Assembly (NCBI GenBank): GCA_013152385.1
Contig: JAADGL010000036.1
Location: forward strand, 1-46,980
Length of the DNA: 46,980 bases
From: Acidobacteriota bacterium
GTDB taxonomy: Bacteria; Acidobacteriota; Holophagae; Thermotomaculales; Thermotomaculaceae
Direction of reading: 5' to 3'
Below, piece after piece: positions 42,676 to 46,980 of this stretch. How positions within the stretch are numbered: the first letter of the stretch is position 1; each line of letters starts with the position of its first letter. A program made the translations under genes and the position numbers. The notes beneath the pieces were generated by a model. That model saw only the letters and a list, made by a program, of their open reading frames with translations. It searched no databases and was not told the DNA's origin.

Positions 42676-45111
42676 ATGACAGGGAAAGCGGATTCGGAAC
42701 GATATTTTCATGTGATTACACCGGCGGACTGGAATACCCCCTATACCTACACATCGGTGGAACAAAGTGTCCGGCCCGGTTGCATTGTCCGGGTTCAGCT
42801 GGGGCGCCGGTGGGTGAAGGGGGTTGTGGTTGCGGAGCTTGACTCGCCGCCTGCCGGCATCCGGTTAAAACCCCTCCAGTTTCTCTCGGACGAAATTCCG
42901 CCGCTTCCGGAAAACCTGATGAAAATGATAAACATGGCGGCGGCGTACTGCTTTGTATCACCGGGGAGCCTGCTGAAAGCCGCCTTGCCGTCGGGACTGC
43001 TGAGAAACCAGGGCTATCGTTACCGGATGAAAACAAAACGAGTTCCTTTATTTCTTACAGAACAGGAGCTTGAAGTTATCTCCTGTATCGGTGAAAAGGG
43101 AAAGACAGAACGGTTTATCAGGCGGAATTTTCCCGAAAAACAAATCGGAAGGATTCTCAGCCGGCTGGTAAAACTGGAAATCCTGGTAAAGGAATCGGAA
43201 GACGAAACATCCGGGATTCAGTCTGTGAAACGCCGGGCCCTTGCACTGGTGGATTCGCCAACAGCCGGGGAACTGGAAAAATTGCGCAAAAAGGCACCGA
43301 AACAGGCCGCTGTAATTGAAAAAATGCTGGCTGCAAAGGCAGAACCCTTTCGACTCTGTGCTGAGTTGGCCCAGGAAACCGGATGCAGCTATGAAGCCTT
43401 TTCCGCACTGGAAAAAAAAGGCTGGGTTCGGCTGTTCCACGATTTCCGTTCCCTTGTTCAGGGAGACCGTCATTTTCTCAAAATTCATAAACTCACCGAT
43501 GAGCAGGAGAACTTTCTGGCTGAATTCAGGCGTTACCCGCATGACGTTCACCTGCTGTACGGGGTAACCGGTTCTGGGAAAACCGAATGTTATCTCCGGG
43601 CGGCTGATGAAGTGATGGAGAAGGGGAAAAGCGTTCTGTACATGGTGCCGGAAATCGGGTTGACCCCTGCGGCAATTTCGAGGTTGAAAGTCCGGTTTGG
43701 AAATGACATTGCCATCCTGCACTCCGGCCTCAGCCGGGGGGAGCGGTTATCAGAATGGCTGAGAATTTTGAAATCCAGGGTGCGGATGGTGGTGGGAACC
43801 CGTTCGGCAGTATTTGCCCCACTGTCAAATCCCGGCCTGATTATAGTGGATGAAGAAAACGACCATTCCTACAAACAATCTTCCCATCCCCGGTACAATG
43901 GGGTTCACCTGGCACTTTTCCGCGCAAAAACAGAGGGGGCCGGGGTAATACTGGGTTCTGCCACCCCCACGGTTGAAAGCTATGCCCACGGCTTGGCGGG
44001 GAAATACCGCTTATCCCACTTGACATCCCGGGTGGAACAGAAAGTAATGCCGGAAATGCGGCTTATTGACATGAAAACGGAATTTAAGAAAAACAAAGGG
44101 AAAAAGCTTATGCTGAGCGCGCCCCTTGCCACGGAAATGGAACAAACGCTTGCTGCCGGTGAACAGATAATTCTTTTTCTCAATAGAAGAGGTTACGCGC
44201 CCTTCCTGCTGTGCCGGAAATGCGGATTTGTGGTGCAGTGCCCCCGGTGCAGTGTCACTTTGACAGTTCATTCCGGCTACGAGGGGAAGCCCCTTCGCTG
44301 CCACTACTGCGGAATTGAGCAGGAACTGCCCCACGTCTGCCCGTCCTGCGGGGACTCCTTCATTCAGATGATGGGGTTTGGGACGCAGAAAGTTGAGCAG
44401 CACTTGAAGCGGCTTTTCCCCGGAAAGGAAATTTTCCGTGCGGACAGGGACACCATGCGCGGCAAAAAATCCTTTCAGAAACTTCACGACCGGATGCTGG
44501 CCGGAGAAATTGACATCCTTGTGGGAACTCAGATGATTGCCCGGGGCCATCACTTCCCCGGGGTTTCCCTTGTCGGGGTTCTGGATGCGGATGCCAGCCT
44601 GAAATTTCCTGATTTTCGTTCTGCTGAACGAACCTTCTCTTTGATTCTGCAGGCTGCGGGGCGTGCAGGCCGCGGTGAGACTGCCGGCCGGGTGTTAATC
44701 CAAACCTATCTCCCGGACAACAAAATATTCGAATACCTGAAAAGCGGAAATTTTTCGGATTTCGCGGAAAATGAACTGAAATTTCGCAAAAAAGCCGGTT
44801 ATCCGCCCTTTGCACATCTGATTTCCCTGGAAATAAAGGGAGAAAATGAAGATGAAGTGAGAGAACGTGCCGAAACCCTGGCAGAAAGTCTCCGCCGGGC
44901 GGTTGAAAAAGGCGTCACTATCTTTGGCCCCTTCAAAGCCGGAATCTACCGGATTAAAAACCGCTATCGCCGGGTACTCCTTCTTCGGGGTACTTCCCGG
45001 CCGGCGGTCCGAAGAACCTTTGCCAAAGGCGCACTCCCGATTCTTCGGGCCGGCACCCGGAATGACTCAGTTCAAATCACCCCCGACGTTGACCCTCTGT
45101 TCATTGATTGA
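42676..45111 (+). CDS. priA: Primosomal replication restart helicase PriA
   Basis: 811 residues. The N-terminal DNA-binding domain (about 10-110), winged helix, then the DEAH-type helicase: Walker A GVTGSGKTE near 295-303, motif II DEENDHSYKQ (392-401, where most PriA have DEEH), GSATPTVES, the zinc-binding Cys clusters (eight Cys in 513-565; LCRKCGFVVQCPRC), and QAAGRAGRGE (motif VI), plus the C-terminal domain. It restarts stalled forks by loading the helicase DnaB, which is also encoded in this window. The start lacks a good ribosome site; a possible -10 (TAGTAT at 42661) is just before it. Confidence 0.95.
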   Translation: MTGKADSERYFHVITPADWNTPYTYTSVEQSVRPGCIVRVQLGRRWVKGVVVAELDSPPAGIRLKPLQFLSDEIPPLPENLMKMINMAAAYCFVSPGSLLKAALPSGLLRNQGYRYRMKTKRVPLFLTEQELEVISCIGEKGKTERFIRRNFPEKQIGRILSRLVKLEILVKESEDETSGIQSVKRRALALVDSPTAGELEKLRKKAPKQAAVIEKMLAAKAEPFRLCAELAQETGCSYEAFSALEKKGWVRLFHDFRSLVQGDRHFLKIHKLTDEQENFLAEFRRYPHDVHLLYGVTGSGKTECYLRAADEVMEKGKSVLYMVPEIGLTPAAISRLKVRFGNDIAILHSGLSRGERLSEWLRILKSRVRMVVGTRSAVFAPLSNPGLIIVDEENDHSYKQSSHPRYNGVHLALFRAKTEGAGVILGSATPTVESYAHGLAGKYRLSHLTSRVEQKVMPEMRLIDMKTEFKKNKGKKLMLSAPLATEMEQTLAAGEQIILFLNRRGYAPFLLCRKCGFVVQCPRCSVTLTVHSGYEGKPLRCHYCGIEQELPHVCPSCGDSFIQMMGFGTQKVEQHLKRLFPGKEIFRADRDTMRGKKSFQKLHDRMLAGEIDILVGTQMIARGHHFPGVSLVGVLDADASLKFPDFRSAERTFSLILQAAGRAGRGETAGRVLIQTYLPDNKIFEYLKSGNFSDFAENELKFRKKAGYPPFAHLISLEIKGENEDEVRERAETLAESLRRAVEKGVTIFGPFKAGIYRIKNRYRRVLLLRGTSRPAVRRTFAKGALPILRAGTRNDSVQITPDVDPLFID

Positions 45112-45330
45112 GGGGAACGAGGAGTGCGGGTGAAAGTGATTGAAAAGGCAGGGAGACCCCAAGTTTCCAGTCAAGTCCTGATTAAACATTGACACATTCG
45201 TCTCCCTTAACCCAATCCTGTTGAACCTTGTAAGGCGTTTTCGTAACAATATTTTTCTTCCGTCATTGGTATCTGAATGTGATGTTTCTTCAGAAATCCG
45301 GAGTGTGAGCAGGAACAGTAAAGAAACCCC

Positions 45331-46575
45331 GTGTTCCAGTTCGACACCGCCCCTGCCGTAGGCACCACCTGTGAAGGCACCCTCATCACCAACAAAACCG
45401 CCACCATCCCCGGGAAAAACCTCACCGGCACAGGAGAACGCTGGATCGAAATTAAGCAGGGTGATACAATCAGAAAAGCAAAGTACAAAATCAACGGAGT
45501 AGCCGTGACCGAACAACCCCGGGCAAGAAAAACCATCCTGAAAGTAAGCGATGACTTCAGCGGATACGAGAAAGGCACCCCTGTCGAAATCAACGTCTAC
45601 CTGACGGAAACGGCAACCAAGCCCGTTGCGACAGCAACCGTCAAGGTCATTGACATGCCGTTCAAGCTGGTCTTCTTTAAGACGGATCATCTGGGAACGC
45701 CGAGAGTCATCACCGATCAAGATGGCAAGGTACTGTCAACGCATGATTATCTGGCGTACGGAGAAGAATTAACTGATCTGGAGTTCCAGACGAACCGGAT
45801 GAAATTCACGGGTCATGAGCGGGACCCGGAAACAGGACTGGATTATATGTTAGCGAGATACTACACGGCGGGTTCCGGAAGGTTCCTGCAGGTGGATCCG
45901 GGGTATGACTACAAGTTAACTGATCCGATGAGCTTCAACCTGTATGGGTATGTGAGAGAAAATCCGGTAAGATACTTGGATTCGACGGGGCAAGACCTTG
46001 AGGAATTTGAAAGGATCGTGTTAAGTAACTATAGCGAATTGAAGAGAAGATATGAAAAAGCATGTTATGAAAATATTGAACACGGAGCATTTCTATATCA
46101 AGATTCTGGAAAATATTTAATTGGTAATGACTTTACAAGCAGGAGGAAAAGGAAGGGGGCCATTAGCGTTTCTTTTTCTTTCCCTGTTCCTAAATATGAT
46201 TATCCTGCAACCGGAGCCAAACCAATCTCGACTTTCCATACACATCAAAATGAGAAAGACACCGTATTTTCTCCTCCGGATTTAAACTTGTTGCTGGTAT
46301 CAAATAGAGAAACGAATGGACAGATAAAATATGCTTTGGTAATGGATGATAATCATGTTTTTGGATTAGAAGTTGACACGTCTGTTAAAGATGATTTATC
46401 AAAAGCAGTTTCTGAATTTAAAAGAGCATTTAAATTGCAGTTTAAAAAAACAGGCGGAGATGTTAACAAAGCCATTAGAGCAGCGTTAACAACGGTTTTA
46501 AAAAAACATAAATCATTGCATTTTTATGTTTTCAATAGAAAATCTAAAAAAACTGAGGAAGAAGGAAGTAAATAA
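45331..46575 (+). CDS. Orphan RHS C-terminal fragment with JAMM/DUF4329-like toxin tip
   Basis: 414 codons from a GTG at 45331 with a stop just before it at 45319. Residues 1-110 are an Ig-like strand segment, without signal peptide or RHS repeats; 118-220 are the RHS-associated core (DHLGTPRVITDQDGK, ARYYTAGSGRFLQVDP, NLYGYVRENPVRYLDSTG). After about 221 the sequence turns AT-rich and carries the tip: Glu250 (IEHGAFLY) plus HTH at 303-305 and SPPD at 314-317, i.e. an E-HxH-SxxD metal-binding pattern of JAMM or DUF4329-like domains. This is the usual polymorphic-toxin layout with most of the N-terminal part lost. Expression and delivery are uncertain, and it might be a displaced tip rather than an active gene. 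Confidence 0.82.
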   Translation: MFQFDTAPAVGTTCEGTLITNKTATIPGKNLTGTGERWIEIKQGDTIRKAKYKINGVAVTEQPRARKTILKVSDDFSGYEKGTPVEINVYLTETATKPVATATVKVIDMPFKLVFFKTDHLGTPRVITDQDGKVLSTHDYLAYGEELTDLEFQTNRMKFTGHERDPETGLDYMLARYYTAGSGRFLQVDPGYDYKLTDPMSFNLYGYVRENPVRYLDSTGQDLEEFERIVLSNYSELKRRYEKACYENIEHGAFLYQDSGKYLIGNDFTSRRKRKGAISVSFSFPVPKYDYPATGAKPISTFHTHQNEKDTVFSPPDLNLLLVSNRETNGQIKYALVMDDNHVFGLEVDTSVKDDLSKAVSEFKRAFKLQFKKTGGDVNKAIRAALTTVLKKHKSLHFYVFNRKSKKTEEEGSK

Positions 46576-46980
46576 TGTCAAAACTGGCAAAATATTCATT
46601 GATCGTCTTAGTGACAATATGCATTTTCGGTGGTAGCTTACTTTTGGGAAATCCCAAAAATCTAAAAGTGAAAAACTTCTGTGTGAAGTCTTCTGAATGG
46701 GCACTATTGCATAATTTTTTTCTATATGAATTAAGCAAGGAAAATATAAAGTTAAAACCTTCATACAATGGACAGGATATTTTGTTTTTCCTGACGAGAT
46801 TCAATTTCCATCAATTTGTTATTTATCCAATTTTAACATCCGTACTTGGGCAACGGGAAATGATTTTAGGCGGATTGAAATTTGTAAACCTGAAAACACA
46901 GGAGGTATTGGCACTATATGTTGTCAATCCCTCTGGACTTACTTTGCAAGCATTAAGAAATAAAAGAATTTATCCAGAAG
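46575..46980 (+). CDS. Candidate immunity protein, partial at window end
   Basis: The first 135 codons of an open frame that continues past the window. The ATG at 46575 overlaps the RHS stop by one base (TAATG) and has GAAGGAAG upstream, so translation is coupled. A hydrophobic N-terminus (LIVLVTICIFGGSLLLG) suggests a membrane anchor or signal. The base composition is AT-rich like the toxin tip, not like priA. Being placed straight after the toxin tip, it is likely its immunity protein; no recognised immunity family was seen, so this is inferred from position only. Confidence 0.65.
   Translation, partial: MSKLAKYSLIVLVTICIFGGSLLLGNPKNLKVKNFCVKSSEWALLHNFFLYELSKENIKLKPSYNGQDILFFLTRFNFHQFVIYPILTSVLGQREMILGGLKFVNLKTQEVLALYVVNPSGLTLQALRNKRIYPE

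Noticed and set aside
45331..45990. RHS fragment taken as a complete RHS protein
   Set aside because: It lacks the long RHS/YD repeats, signal or export domain, and is preceded by a stop at 45319; only the core and tip are present.
1..46980. CRISPR arrays, tRNA/rRNA genes, intact IS elements or prophage genes
   Set aside because: No regularly spaced repeats, cloverleaf T-loop (GGTTCRANNCC) contexts, transposase, integrase or phage structural genes were recognised.

Overview
The window is about 47 kb of a Gram-negative (two-membrane) bacterial chromosome with roughly 50% GC. Outer-membrane features are plain: a secretin, a FadL-type porin, lipoproteins and a lipoprotein lipase. Several traits fit Acidobacteriota/Aminicenantota-like or deltaproteobacterial lineages: a cohesin-tailed secretin, a DHH-CBS-tRNA nucleotidyltransferase fusion, many NtrC-type regulators, and type II secretion/type IV pilus (T2SS/T4P) parts in mixed order. 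No rRNA, tRNA, CRISPR array, prophage or intact insertion sequence was seen, so the placement is an inference only. Coding density is very high.

Layout. 1-7307 (minus strand): a giant secreted multidomain nuclease whose 3' end is frameshifted at about 280, a MATE/ANKH-like membrane transporter and a small lipoprotein. 7347-10225 (minus): a first GspF-GspE pair, divergent from a plus-strand run of a STAS protein, galU, lepB and a large degenerate response regulator (10320-14551). 14919-18172: a VolA-like surface lipase and a FadL porin, closed by a strong terminator. 18230-31623: one apparently continuous operon of two NtrC-type regulators (the first lacks the ATPase/sigma54 motifs), dnaB, a second GspF-GspE pair, PilM/N/O/P-like assembly proteins, a cohesin-bearing lipoprotein secretin, three GspG-like pseudopilins and an ArsR-type regulator. 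31757-36984: ribF, a LysM protein, a membrane-tethered thioredoxin-like protein and the DHH-CBS-tRNA nucleotidyltransferase. 37021-42491 (minus): nusB, a transglutaminase-like protein and cheA-cheW-cheR-cheB with overlapping ends. 42676-45111: priA. 45331-46980: an orphan RHS C-terminal fragment with an AT-rich toxin-like tip and a probable immunity gene that runs off the window.

How the genes may work together. The 18-31 kb operon looks like a complete inner-membrane-to-outer-membrane pilus/secretion machine except for a prepilin peptidase. The 7-10 kb pair offers an alternative motor and platform, and that motor carries an N-terminal MshEN-type (possible c-di-GMP) domain. The secreted nuclease and the VolA/FadL pair are obvious extracellular or surface activities (DNA and lipid scavenging) that such a machine could serve, but no link is proven. 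The Che operon has no CheY or receptor gene here, so its output must lie elsewhere.
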